From: Lachnospiraceae bacterium
GTDB taxonomy: Bacteria > Bacillota > Clostridia > Lachnospirales > Lachnospiraceae
Assembly (NCBI GenBank): GCA_003488965.1
Contig: DNJW01000402.1
Span: 1 to 6,304, forward strand
Direction: 5' to 3'
Length of the DNA: 6,304 nucleotides
Shown here: in pieces, positions 1 through 5,311 of the stretch
Layout of the letters: each line of letters starts with the position of its first letter
How positions within the stretch are numbered: position 1 is the first letter of the stretch
Notes under the pieces: model-generated
Database searches by the model: none
Seen by the model: only the letters and a program-made list of their open reading frames with translations
What the model was told of the DNA's origin: nothing
Made by a program: the position numbers and the translations under genes

Positions 1-132
1 CACTGTGTTTCGCAATTACCTATTTATTAATGGACATGTCCGCCGGCGTGAACATCACCATCTATAAAAACAGTATAATATGGATAATTCCTGCACACAA
101 TGGAAGCTCCGTTAACTATTGCTCCGTTTTTC
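1..132. other. Window-edge region with no assignable gene
   Basis: This is the 3' flank of the flavoprotein operon. No start-to-stop gene is convincing. On the minus strand, a frame different from that of the upstream gene stays open from about 130 down to a tandem stop (TAATAA, 24-29). Its end reads like protein (VFIDGDVHAGGHVH) but has no ATG. A GTG at about 95-97 preceded by GGAG would encode only about 23 residues. It may be the tail of a decayed gene or chance. I see no hairpin with a T-run that would serve as a terminator for the operon ending at 133. Confidence 0.3.
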
Positions 133-774
133 TTAACCTGCGGTTAAGACGTTTCTGCCCAAATCTCTTATTTTTCCCCCGTTTGCCCGGATCATCTGAC
201 GCCAGCCCGCCTGAGCCGCCATTTTATATAAAACCCAGGGAAATGCCACTGATACATAACGGTTTCTCTGTGCTTTACCTTCCATTATATTTCCGGCAAG
301 AACCTTCAATTCCTTATCAATAGGCGCCTTCGGACCTTTCCCTGACTTTGGAGACGGCATCATCGCCAGTCCGCCGCCTCCTCCTACACCAATTCCGCCG
401 CCCCAGATATACCCTGCCTTAATGCTCCAGTTTTCCAGAATACTTAGCCCGGTTTCCGCCTGAATCCCTTCGTAAAAACCACAGTTTACAATACCGGAAA
501 TACACCTTTTTCTATCCTTTACATGGCTCTTTTCCAATTGCACCAGACAAGACAAAAGATGCGCCGGAATACCATCCACATAAAGAGGAAATGCAAACAC
601 CCATGCATCCGCATGCTCCAGTTTTCTCAGCCCTTCTTCAGAAATACATTCTTTATGCATCCCGGCTTCCGTTATCTGAACTTCCTTGGGGAAAAATTTT
701 CTCAAATCCTCCAAAAGGATGCCGCTGGCACTATTATTTATTTTCGGGCTTCCGTTAATCAATACGACTGTCAT
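133..774 (-). CDS. Flavodoxin-fold NAD(P)H-dependent oxidoreductase family protein
   Basis: The product is a 213-residue cytoplasmic protein of the flavodoxin-like / NADPH-dependent FMN reductase superfamily, expected to bind FMN and catalyse electron transfer. Seen: an N-terminal beta strand running into a phosphate-binding loop (LINGSPK, residues 5-11), then a second flavin-contacting loop (FAFPLYVDGIPAHL, about 60-73), then a conserved GFYEG stretch and a very glycine-rich loop (about 124-134). The C-terminal 60 residues are basic and contain an aromatic segment around residue 178. The ATG overlaps the stop of the upstream flavoprotein gene (ATGA), so the two are probably translationally coupled. 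A G-run 9 bases upstream may act as a weak ribosome site. The partner gene lacks a phosphate-binding loop while this one has it, which suggests a cooperating pair. The substrate is not evident. The family call is fairly sure; the function is open. Confidence 0.82.
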   Translation of the reverse strand: MTVVLINGSPKINNSASGILLEDLRKFFPKEVQITEAGMHKECISEEGLRKLEHADAWVFAFPLYVDGIPAHLLSCLVQLEKSHVKDRKRCISGIVNCGFYEGIQAETGLSILENWSIKAGYIWGGGIGVGGGGGLAMMPSPKSGKGPKAPIDKELKVLAGNIMEGKAQRNRYVSVAFPWVLYKMAAQAGWRQMIRANGGKIRDLGRNVLTAG

Positions 775-1259
775 AAAACCATACCCCCCAATTCCTCTGC
801 CGAATGATAAAAATAAACCCCCTTTACCAGGCCGTCATAATTATCTGCATTCGCCTCCATAATATTCTTTGCTGTTTTCTTTTCCTCTTCCGTAATATCC
901 TCCCCGTAAAAATATGCGGACAGCGAAATCACATTTTGATATCTTCTCTTATGATGCATCTCGCCTTTACGGATTACAAAATCCGGATGCACATAAGAAA
1001 TTGCCCTGTCCTGCACATTTTTCACAAAAGGGCTCACACTGCCGTAACAGCATCGGCTGACCAGAATCAGCTCCTTACATTTCCCCATCTCCATGCCTAT
1101 ATTTTCATAACCGTCATGAATCACACACTTTCCCGGCGTCTTGACCCAGCATCCAAAGCATCCGGTACAATGATGGATATTCCCCTCCGGTTTTATAATC
1201 CTATGCTCCCCCTCCACCGGAATATTAAAATCCTCTATATCTGTAATTATTAGTTTCAT
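771..1259 (-). CDS. Flavodoxin-family protein with four-cysteine motif, lacking the usual P-loop
   Basis: The product is a 162-residue protein of the flavodoxin / iron-sulfur-flavoprotein-like family, first gene of the operon. I chose the ATG at 1259 rather than the one at 1274 because AGGAGG (1266-1271) lies 6 bases before it, whereas the 1274 codon overlaps that ribosome site. Seen: a cysteine cluster CTGCFGCWVKTPGKC (residues 31-45, spacing C-x2-C-x2-C-x7-C). Next comes the family signature RCCYGSVSPFVKNVQDR and a GEMHHKRRY segment. The N-terminal Gly-Ser-Pro flavin phosphate loop found in most relatives is missing; the protein starts with a short strand and goes directly to the Cys cluster. 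Related Isf proteins bind a 4Fe-4S cluster with a comparable pattern, but the last spacing is longer here, so a cluster is uncertain. The stop overlaps the next gene by 4 bases. Confidence 0.82.
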   Translation of the reverse strand: MKLIITDIEDFNIPVEGEHRIIKPEGNIHHCTGCFGCWVKTPGKCVIHDGYENIGMEMGKCKELILVSRCCYGSVSPFVKNVQDRAISYVHPDFVIRKGEMHHKRRYQNVISLSAYFYGEDITEEEKKTAKNIMEANADNYDGLVKGVYFYHSAEELGGMVL

Positions 1260-1265
1260 GACTTC

Positions 1266-1271
1266 CCTCCT
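1266..1271 (-). promoter_or_regulatory. Ribosome binding site deciding the flavoprotein start
   Basis: AGGAGG on the minus strand sits 6 bases before the ATG at 1259. It rules out the in-frame ATG at 1272-1274, which lies directly upstream of this site. Confidence 0.8.
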
Positions 1272-1283
1272 CATGTAAACATG
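1272..1283. promoter_or_regulatory. Possible operator, 12-bp palindrome CATGTAAACATG
   Basis: Perfect 5-base arms (CATGT / ACATG) separated by AA sit between the presumed -10 and the ribosome site of the flavoprotein operon. A dimeric repressor bound here would block the early transcribed region. No cognate regulator can be named from sequence. Confidence 0.3.
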
Positions 1284-1294
1284 TGAATCAATCT

Positions 1295-1300
1295 ATTATA
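1295..1300 (-). promoter_or_regulatory. Possible -10 element of the flavoprotein operon
   Basis: A perfect minus-strand TATAAT lies about 36 bases upstream of the start at 1259. A perfect TTGACA exists at 1326-1331, but the 25-base spacing is too long for the two to work together, and no good -35 is seen at 16-18 bases. The -10 call rests on the hexamer and its position. Confidence 0.4.
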
Positions 1301-1569
1301 TACAAAAACATATTCCTAATCTCCTTGTCAATACCAGAATTTTCTTTTACTGAAACGGTGCTGCCGGACGGACCTTTTGACCCCATCATCAAACGATTGG
1401 GATATCGAAAGTCCTAAAACAAGGGAAACAGCCTAAATCCGGCACCCGCAACTGCCGGTTGACAAATTGACTGCTGCTGTTTTCTTGTATGCAACAGTTT
1501 AAAATGATAATTTATAGCCAGCCGCAATAGCAGCAGCTGCATATCTGTATTACGGCAATCCGCAAAGCA
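1301..1569. other. Divergent intergenic region, no gene recognised
   Basis: This is most of the spacer between the minus-strand flavoprotein operon and the plus-strand HTH gene. It holds a GC-rich hairpin (1439-1458), two plus-strand TTGAC sequences near 1459-1472 without a well-placed -10, and complementary triplet runs CTGCTGCT (1471-1478) and AGCAGCAG (1529-1536) that could fold the leader. A plus-strand frame without a start codon runs to a stop near 1416 and resembles no family I know. Confidence 0.5.
1439..1458. repeat. Inverted repeat CCGGCA / TGCCGG
   Basis: Six-base perfect arms (1439-1444 and 1453-1458) enclose an 8-base loop. No T-run follows on either strand, so a terminator is unlikely. 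A further TGCCGG occurs at 1362-1367. This could be a regulator site or leader structure for the HTH gene. Confidence 0.3.
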
Positions 1570-1587
1570 TTTTGCTCTTGTGCAAAA
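1570..1587. promoter_or_regulatory. Possible operator TTTTGC-N6-GCAAAA over the HTH-gene promoter
   Basis: An 18-bp inverted repeat with perfect 6-base arms (1570-1575, 1582-1587) overlaps the proposed -35 (TTGTGC, 1578-1583). Flanking it are two direct copies of TCCGCAAA (1559-1566 and 1589-1596), exactly 30 bases apart, about three helical turns. This arrangement suits autoregulation by the downstream XRE protein, but that is inference. Confidence 0.4.
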
Positions 1588-1606
1588 GTCCGCAAACATA
1601 TAAAAT
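1578..1606 (+). promoter_or_regulatory. Promoter of the membrane-HTH gene
   Basis: TTGTGC (1578-1583) and TAAAAT (1601-1606) are separated by 17 bases. The -10 matches 5 of 6 consensus bases; the -35 only 3 of 6. An AGAGGAG ribosome site (1614-1620) and the ATG at 1628 follow closely, giving a very short leader. Confidence 0.45.
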
Positions 1607-1627
1607 ATATTAGAGAGGAGATTTCAA

Positions 1628-2614
1628 ATGATTTTAGCAGACAAAATAATTCTTGAACGAAAGAAAAACGGCTGGTCCCAAGAAGAACTGGCAGACAAAC
1701 TGAAGGTTACCAGACAGGCAGTTTCTAAATGGGAGGGTGCGCAGTCCACTCCCGACTTGCAAAGGCTTCTCGAAATGAGCAGACTGTTTGAAGTATCCGT
1801 AGATTATCTGATTAAGGATGAAATAGAGACCGAAGAGCATCTTCCCGGCACCTCAAAACCCGACACAGCCATCCGCCGGATCAGCTTAAATGAAGCCAGT
1901 CAATTTCTGCAGATTAAAAAGGAAACGGCACCTAAAATTGCATCGGGAGTTACATTATGCATTTTATCCCCTATATGTCTGTTTCTTCTTGCCGGTCTCG
2001 CAGAGTTCCATAGGGTCTCTTTATCGGAAGACATGGCAGGCGGCCTTGGCATGATGGTACTTCTTGCTATAGTAGCCATCGCCTGCGGCATTTTTATATC
2101 ATGCGGTGCGAAATCAAAACCTTTTGAATTTTTGGAAAAAGAAATTATCGAAACCGAATATGGCGTAATCGGAATGGCAAAAGAAAAAAAGCAGCAGTAT
2201 CAGAGCACCTATACCAAATACAATATTATAGGAACCGTTCTTTGTCTGATGGGTGTGATCGCCTTATTTATGGGTGTCCTGTCCGAAGGCAACGGAATGA
2301 TGGAAATCATATTTTTATGTCTTATGTTTGCCATCGTATCCATCGGCGTAAGATTATTTGTCATTGCCGGCATCATACAGTCCAGCTTTGATAAATTGCT
2401 GCAGGAAGGGGATTACAGCATTGCCAAAAAAACATCTTCCTCCATAAAGTCATCCATATCCGCCATTTACTGGCTTGTGGCAACAGCTCTCTTTCTGGCG
2501 CTGGGATTGAGCAGCAATAACTGGAAGGAATACAGCCTTATCTGGCCTGTGGCTGGCGTACTCTTTCCCGCCGTCCTGGCAGTTGTCAACATATTCGAAA
2601 AAAGACAGATTTAA
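1628..2614 (+). CDS. XRE-family HTH regulator with C-terminal six-segment membrane domain
   Basis: The product is a 328-residue membrane-anchored DNA-binding protein. The N-terminal Cro/C1-type HTH covers about residues 7-62: SQEELADKL forms helix 2, VTRQAVSKWE is the recognition helix, and VSVDYLI closes the domain. A hydrophilic linker (63-103) follows. Then come six hydrophobic segments at roughly 104-125, 138-160, 199-218, 226-250, 276-294 and 301-323. The cytoplasmic loop between the second and third holds a charged stretch (KEKKQQYQ), and a SFDKLLQEGDYS motif follows the fourth; I recall both as typical of this Clostridia family. The ATG is preceded by GAGGAG at a 7-base distance. The gene is monocistronic and convergent with the next operon. 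Its role is probably transcription control responding to a membrane or envelope signal; target genes are unknown. The palindrome over its promoter suggests it regulates itself. Confidence 0.88.
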   Translation: MILADKIILERKKNGWSQEELADKLKVTRQAVSKWEGAQSTPDLQRLLEMSRLFEVSVDYLIKDEIETEEHLPGTSKPDTAIRRISLNEASQFLQIKKETAPKIASGVTLCILSPICLFLLAGLAEFHRVSLSEDMAGGLGMMVLLAIVAIACGIFISCGAKSKPFEFLEKEIIETEYGVIGMAKEKKQQYQSTYTKYNIIGTVLCLMGVIALFMGVLSEGNGMMEIIFLCLMFAIVSIGVRLFVIAGIIQSSFDKLLQEGDYSIAKKTSSSIKSSISAIYWLVATALFLALGLSSNNWKEYSLIWPVAGVLFPAVLAVVNIFEKRQI

Positions 2615-2630
2615 CAGCAGACGTGCCGCC

Positions 2631-2684
2631 GGAAGCGGAGTATCTGGAATATATTATAAAAGCTTTTCTTCCCACTCCGCTTCC
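2631..2684. repeat. 11-bp perfect inverted repeat spanning the convergent gene ends
   Basis: GGAAGCGGAGT (2631-2641) is the exact reverse complement of ACTCCGCTTCC (2674-2684). The right arm lies inside the last codons of the ArsC-like gene (KEAEW); the left arm lies between the two convergent stops. The 32-base loop contains the palindrome AAAAGCTTTT (2658-2667). No T-run follows either arm, so it is not a canonical terminator. A 3'-end mRNA structure shared by both transcripts is possible. Confidence 0.5.
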
Positions 2685-3004
2685 TTAAATCCCACAAGTA
2701 TCCTGTCACCATCTACTATAAGCGGCCTCTTTACAAGCATTCCGTTGGCTGCAAGCAGCTTTAGCTGCTCTTCCTCGCTCATGGCGGGCAGTTTATCCTT
2801 TAATTTCATATCTTTATACAGCAAACCGCTCGTATTAAAGAATCTCTTAAGCGGCAGCCCGCTTTTTCTGCTCCACTCTTTCAGTTCCTCATAAGAAGGA
2901 TTCTCCTCTGCAATATGACGGTCTGTGTATGTAATGTTATGTGCTTCCAGCCACTTTTTAGCCTTCCGGCAAGTAGAGCACTTTGGATATTGTATGAATA
3001 GCAT
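2654..3004 (-). CDS. ArsC/Spx-like thioredoxin-fold protein (arsenate reductase family)
   Basis: The product is a 116-residue cytoplasmic protein, close to the usual 110-120 of the ArsC/Spx/YffB group. Seen: an N-terminal strand leading into YPKCSTCRKA with a C-x-x-C pair (Cys9, Cys12). Next is a FNTSG-LLY segment (about 56-63), and a C-terminal VKRPLIVDGDRILVGF block (91-106) whose Arg93-Pro94 matches the conserved RP of the family. The ATG at 3004 is chosen because AAGGAGG (3013-3019) lies 8 bases upstream; the frame stays open further upstream only because it overlaps the preceding gene. It is the third gene of the operon, 22 bases after the methyltransferase stop. The CxxC resembles redox-sensing Spx-type proteins as much as true arsenate reductases, and no other arsenic genes are nearby, so arsenate reduction is not supported by context. 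Confidence 0.85.
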   Translation of the reverse strand: MLFIQYPKCSTCRKAKKWLEAHNITYTDRHIAEENPSYEELKEWSRKSGLPLKRFFNTSGLLYKDMKLKDKLPAMSEEEQLKLLAANGMLVKRPLIVDGDRILVGFKEAEWEEKLL

Positions 3005-3012
3005 AATGTATT

Positions 3013-3019
3013 CCTCCTT
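3013..3019 (-). promoter_or_regulatory. Ribosome binding site of the ArsC-like gene
   Basis: AAGGAGG on the minus strand lies 8 bases before the ATG at 3004. It fixes that start over upstream in-frame candidates inside the methyltransferase gene. Confidence 0.8.
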
Positions 3020-3026
3020 GTTTTCC

Positions 3027-3647
3027 TTATTGTTTCTTTGCCAATACATTAATCCATTGTTCCGATTCCCTATTTTTGCGGACATCCTGCGTTCTGAAAA
3101 TATCCTCTACTGAAAAACGATTACTTATCATAAGACTTTTTAATGTAGTTTCCTCATAATCATAAAACACTCTTTCCCCGTCAGCCCTCATGCCTTTTCC
3201 GTATTTAAACGAAGCATAAAGTATTCCTTCTTCTTTTAATGCGTCCCAAAACCGTTTTAATACCCCCCTTATTTGTGTATAAGAAACATGCAGAAGAGAC
3301 GCGCATGCCCAAATCCCGTCAAACTCTTGCCAAAACTGCAATTTCTCAAATTCTATGCAAAACACTTCCTGCTTTATCAGTTTCTTGGCTTCTTCACATA
3401 TTTTCCTTGAGCCATCCAATGCAGTTACCTGATATCCGGCATCCAGAAAAGCTTTGGCATCTCGCCCGCTGCCACATCCCGCATCTAAAATATGCCTTTT
3501 TGCTCCATCCGTATCTTTTTCCCCGATATGTTTTTTTTGCTCTAAAAGGCATAAAAACTTATTCCTGCAAAAACTCATATCTGCATCTTTCGTTGCATCG
3601 CAAAATTTTTCGGCATTTTTATCGTAATAAGCTATTGTTTGATTCAT
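3027..3647 (-). CDS. Class I SAM-dependent methyltransferase
   Basis: The product is a 206-residue Rossmann-fold methyltransferase of the Methyltransf_11/25 type. Seen: a helical N-terminus (YYDKNAEKFCDAT), then motif I HILDAGCGSGRDAK (52-65) for S-adenosylmethionine binding, then an acidic strand-2 end TALDGS with Asp78 expected to contact the ribose. The motif IV region is FDGIWACASLLHV (109-121), followed by YASFKYG (144-150) and a C-terminal DVRKNRESEQWINVL. The ACASLLHV and SFKYG signatures mark a recognisable bacterial subfamily, but its substrate is unknown to me and no DNA-recognition domain is visible. The start overlaps the 3' end of the HNH gene by 29 bases, with AGAGG only 3 bases from the ATG, which points to translational coupling. 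In related genomes I recall this type beside HNH genes and DUF3427 helicases; no helicase is present here. Confidence 0.88.
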   Translation of the reverse strand: MNQTIAYYDKNAEKFCDATKDADMSFCRNKFLCLLEQKKHIGEKDTDGAKRHILDAGCGSGRDAKAFLDAGYQVTALDGSRKICEEAKKLIKQEVFCIEFEKLQFWQEFDGIWACASLLHVSYTQIRGVLKRFWDALKEEGILYASFKYGKGMRADGERVFYDYEETTLKSLMISNRFSVEDIFRTQDVRKNRESEQWINVLAKKQ

Positions 3648-4761
3648 GGTCCTCTATTACATCCTTATAAATCCAGCCTTTAAATCCGCAGTTCTTTGCA
3701 GACAGATATATCGGCTGCAGAATTTCTTCCAACGCATTGGCAAAGCTTATAAAATCCTGCCCTTTTTGATAAATTTTTTTTCGTACCATATTATCATTCA
3801 GATGTTCTTTGGCACATTTTTCAAATTCACCATATACGGCATCATATTTCCACATCATTTCATAAGAAATGTACTCCAGCCTTGCCAATTGCGGAAAATA
3901 AATATTCCAGTCCGGCAAATGATTGCTTTTACTGCTGTTAATGCTCCGTGTTGTAGGATGCAGATTCCAAAACTCGTCATGTGCCACATAAGACCATGGA
4001 ACAAAATGGTCGATTGACATATCTTTATCCGACAATTGTACATGTCCATAGATTTCATGTACCGGCCGAATGGTTAATAACAATTTCCAATATTTTTTTA
4101 CTTTCTCCAGTTTCCTCTCCTGAGGCGGATACAATTTATCCGCAATTCCCGGAACACTTGGATTGCGTTTCTGCAGATAAATAATAATATTATACTGCAG
4201 CCATCCTTTTATAATTTCCTGATTCAAATGGATATATGTAACCCACTCGGAACTGAGCCGGATTTTAGTCTGCATGCCATTTAATGCGTCAAAATAATAC
4301 ATGAGCCTGCGTTCCTGATTAATTTTGGAAATAAGCACACTCTCCGATACATCCCATTCTTTTCCCTTTACCTTGTCCATAAACGGAGCCTGTATCCGGT
4401 ATGGAACATTTTTCGTCAGTATCCTTTTCCTTTTTATTACCTCTTTTTCTTTGCACTCTCTTAAGTAAGTAATGATGTTTTCTTTCTTCTCCGAGGATTT
4501 CATTTGAGATATTTTCTGCAAATAATGTACCAGACTTTCCAATGTGTCTCTAGGGCCCAAATTAAGATGATACTCCACCACCATATACCATGCATCCGCA
4601 ATCATCTCATCTACCAGTTCTTCATAAGTTATGCATGCTTTGCCTTCCAGCACCTTTGAAATAATCGCCTGAAACCAGAAAAACTTATAACACTCGCTTG
4701 TATTATCAAATATACGGCATAAATATTGAACTTCCAAAGTATCAGAGTATGGTAACTGCAT
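3619..4761 (-). CDS. HNH endonuclease domain protein with helical N-terminal region
   Basis: The product is 380 residues. The C-terminal third carries an HNH (beta-beta-alpha metal) nuclease motif: Asp251-His252 in SIDHFVPWSYV, Trp265-Asn266 in DEFWNLHPTT, and Asn275 / Lys278 in RSINSSKSNHLPDW. These are the expected catalytic and metal-binding positions, and the zinc-binding CxxC pairs of some HNH proteins are absent. The N-terminal 240 residues are mostly helical, including DNTSECYKFFWFQ (20-31), EELVDEMIADAWYMV (47-61), GIADKLYPPQERKL (205-218) and a basic stretch about 104-125. I recall these as conserved in this Clostridia family, but I cannot name a fold. Likely action is cutting nucleic acid; the target is unknown. 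It is the first gene of the operon, behind an extended -10 promoter, with a weak ribosome site (AAGGCGGG). The stop lies inside the methyltransferase gene. Confidence 0.86.
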   Translation of the reverse strand: MQLPYSDTLEVQYLCRIFDNTSECYKFFWFQAIISKVLEGKACITYEELVDEMIADAWYMVVEYHLNLGPRDTLESLVHYLQKISQMKSSEKKENIITYLRECKEKEVIKRKRILTKNVPYRIQAPFMDKVKGKEWDVSESVLISKINQERRLMYYFDALNGMQTKIRLSSEWVTYIHLNQEIIKGWLQYNIIIYLQKRNPSVPGIADKLYPPQERKLEKVKKYWKLLLTIRPVHEIYGHVQLSDKDMSIDHFVPWSYVAHDEFWNLHPTTRSINSSKSNHLPDWNIYFPQLARLEYISYEMMWKYDAVYGEFEKCAKEHLNDNMVRKKIYQKGQDFISFANALEEILQPIYLSAKNCGFKGWIYKDVIEDHESNNSLLR

Positions 4762-4815
4762 AGAACCCGCCTTCTTATTTCTTTAATTACTTGAATTGTT
4801 TGTGCCTTTTATTTA

Positions 4816-4824
4816 ATTATAGCA
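4816..4824 (-). promoter_or_regulatory. Extended -10 promoter of the HNH operon
   Basis: TGCTATAAT on the minus strand is a perfect TGn plus TATAAT extended -10, about 55 bases upstream of the HNH start. The -35 region is poor, as is common with extended -10 promoters. The same bases would be the last codons of the preceding small gene if that gene is frame-corrected. Confidence 0.6.
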
Positions 4825-4880
4825 CTTACCTTCTTTCAATGTTTCATAAGCATATATTCGTTTCAAATAATTCTCATCCG

Positions 4881-5087
4881 CTATATTATTGCCATATCTT
4901 CTGTTTCTCCGCCTGACATATCCGCAATATTTTTCAATTCCTGCAAAACCGTATCATGCGGAGTCTGAACATATTTCTTCATCTTCTTCAATAAGTTCCA
5001 TATATATCGGTAATCTGACAATTCAATGCTTTGCAAATTTTGCAAATATTCAATCATCCATTCACATACAAATTGGAATCTGTCCAT
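4881..5087 (-). CDS. Small hypothetical protein downstream of HTH gene, possibly frameshift-truncated
   Basis: As read, this is a 68-residue acidic, mainly helical protein (CEWMIEYLQNLQ, then YIWNLLKKMKKYV, then VLQELKNIADMSGG). I do not recognise a family. The ATG lies 3 bases after the HTH stop with AGGG almost touching it, so reinitiation after the HTH gene is the likely mode of translation. Oddity: the minus-strand frame one base back continues past the TAG with well-formed codons (NNIADENYLKRIYAY, then ETLKEGKCYN) to a TAA at 4813-4815. One extra A near 4887-4890 would join the two parts into about 91 residues. So this is either a complete short protein or a longer one broken by a single missing base. 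Confidence 0.55.
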   Translation of the reverse strand: MDRFQFVCEWMIEYLQNLQSIELSDYRYIWNLLKKMKKYVQTPHDTVLQELKNIADMSGGETEDMAII

Positions 5088-5090
5088 TCC

Positions 5091-5296
5091 CTAAAAATAG
5101 AATAGTTCCTCAAACTTTTTATCTAATGCAATACATAGTACCAGTGCCAATTTAGCCGCAGGGTTGAACTGTCCTGTTTCAATAGAACTAATTGTGTTAC
5201 GAGATACACCAACCATTTCTGCCAGTTGGCTTTGTGATAACTTCCTCTCTGCCCGTACTTCCTTGAGATGATTTTTAATATAAGCTTATTTTCCAA
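5091..5296 (-). pseudogene. Cro/C1-type HTH regulator, about 68 codons, with one-base frameshift
   Basis: A TTG start at 5296 follows an excellent AAGGAGGTGAT and reads ENKLILK. The frame then fails at an A-run (five As, 5272-5276). Adding one A makes a complete 68-residue HTH protein: KNHLKEVRAERKLSQ, SQLAEMVGVSRNTISS as the helix-turn-helix, then IETGQFNPAAKLALVL and CIALDKKFEELFYF to a TAG at 5091. That is the full length and sequence pattern I know for this small regulator family, which is usually placed after a DUF6442 membrane protein, as here. As given, the HTH frame has a stop upstream and no start codon. Options are a real mutation, a phase-variable tract, or a sequencing error. The HTH identity is secure; whether the gene is functional is not. 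Confidence 0.8.
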
Positions 5297-5300
5297 AATT

Positions 5301-5311
5301 ATCACCTCCTT
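5301..5311 (-). promoter_or_regulatory. Ribosome binding site supporting a TTG start
   Basis: AAGGAGGTGAT is nearly a full match to the 16S anti-SD. It lies 8 bases (from GGAGG) before TTG at 5296 and overlaps the stop codon of the upstream membrane-protein gene. Confidence 0.8.

Noticed and set aside
30..323. Plus-strand open frame of 97 codons
   Set aside because: It overlaps the well-supported minus-strand flavoprotein gene, has no ribosome site and has an unlikely composition.
804..1253. Plus-strand open frame of 149 codons
   Set aside because: It is antisense to the Cys-cluster flavoprotein, Cys/His/Ile-rich, and has no family resemblance.
1295..1331. TTGACA and TATAAT on the minus strand as one promoter
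   Set aside because: Both hexamers are perfect, but the 25-base spacing is far from 16-18, so only the -10 was kept.
1273..1416. Plus-strand start-less open frame ending PFDPIIKRLGYRKS
   Set aside because: It has no start codon, overlaps the flavoprotein promoter region, and has no recognisable family; chance openness is the simplest explanation.
1459..1490. Plus-strand TTGACA as a second promoter for the HTH gene
   Set aside because: No acceptable -10 lies 16-18 bases downstream.
1414..1599. Minus-strand 61-codon frame in the divergent region
   Set aside because: It has no ribosome site, covers the promoter of the HTH gene, and its sequence is not protein-like.
3646..4017. Plus-strand 123-codon frame
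   Set aside because: It is antisense to the HNH domain coding region, whose motif residues are intact on the minus strand.
4841..4865. Direct repeats of GTTTCA 19 bases apart upstream of the HNH promoter
   Set aside because: They may be an activator site, but they fall in the probable coding extension of the small gene and are short enough to occur by chance.
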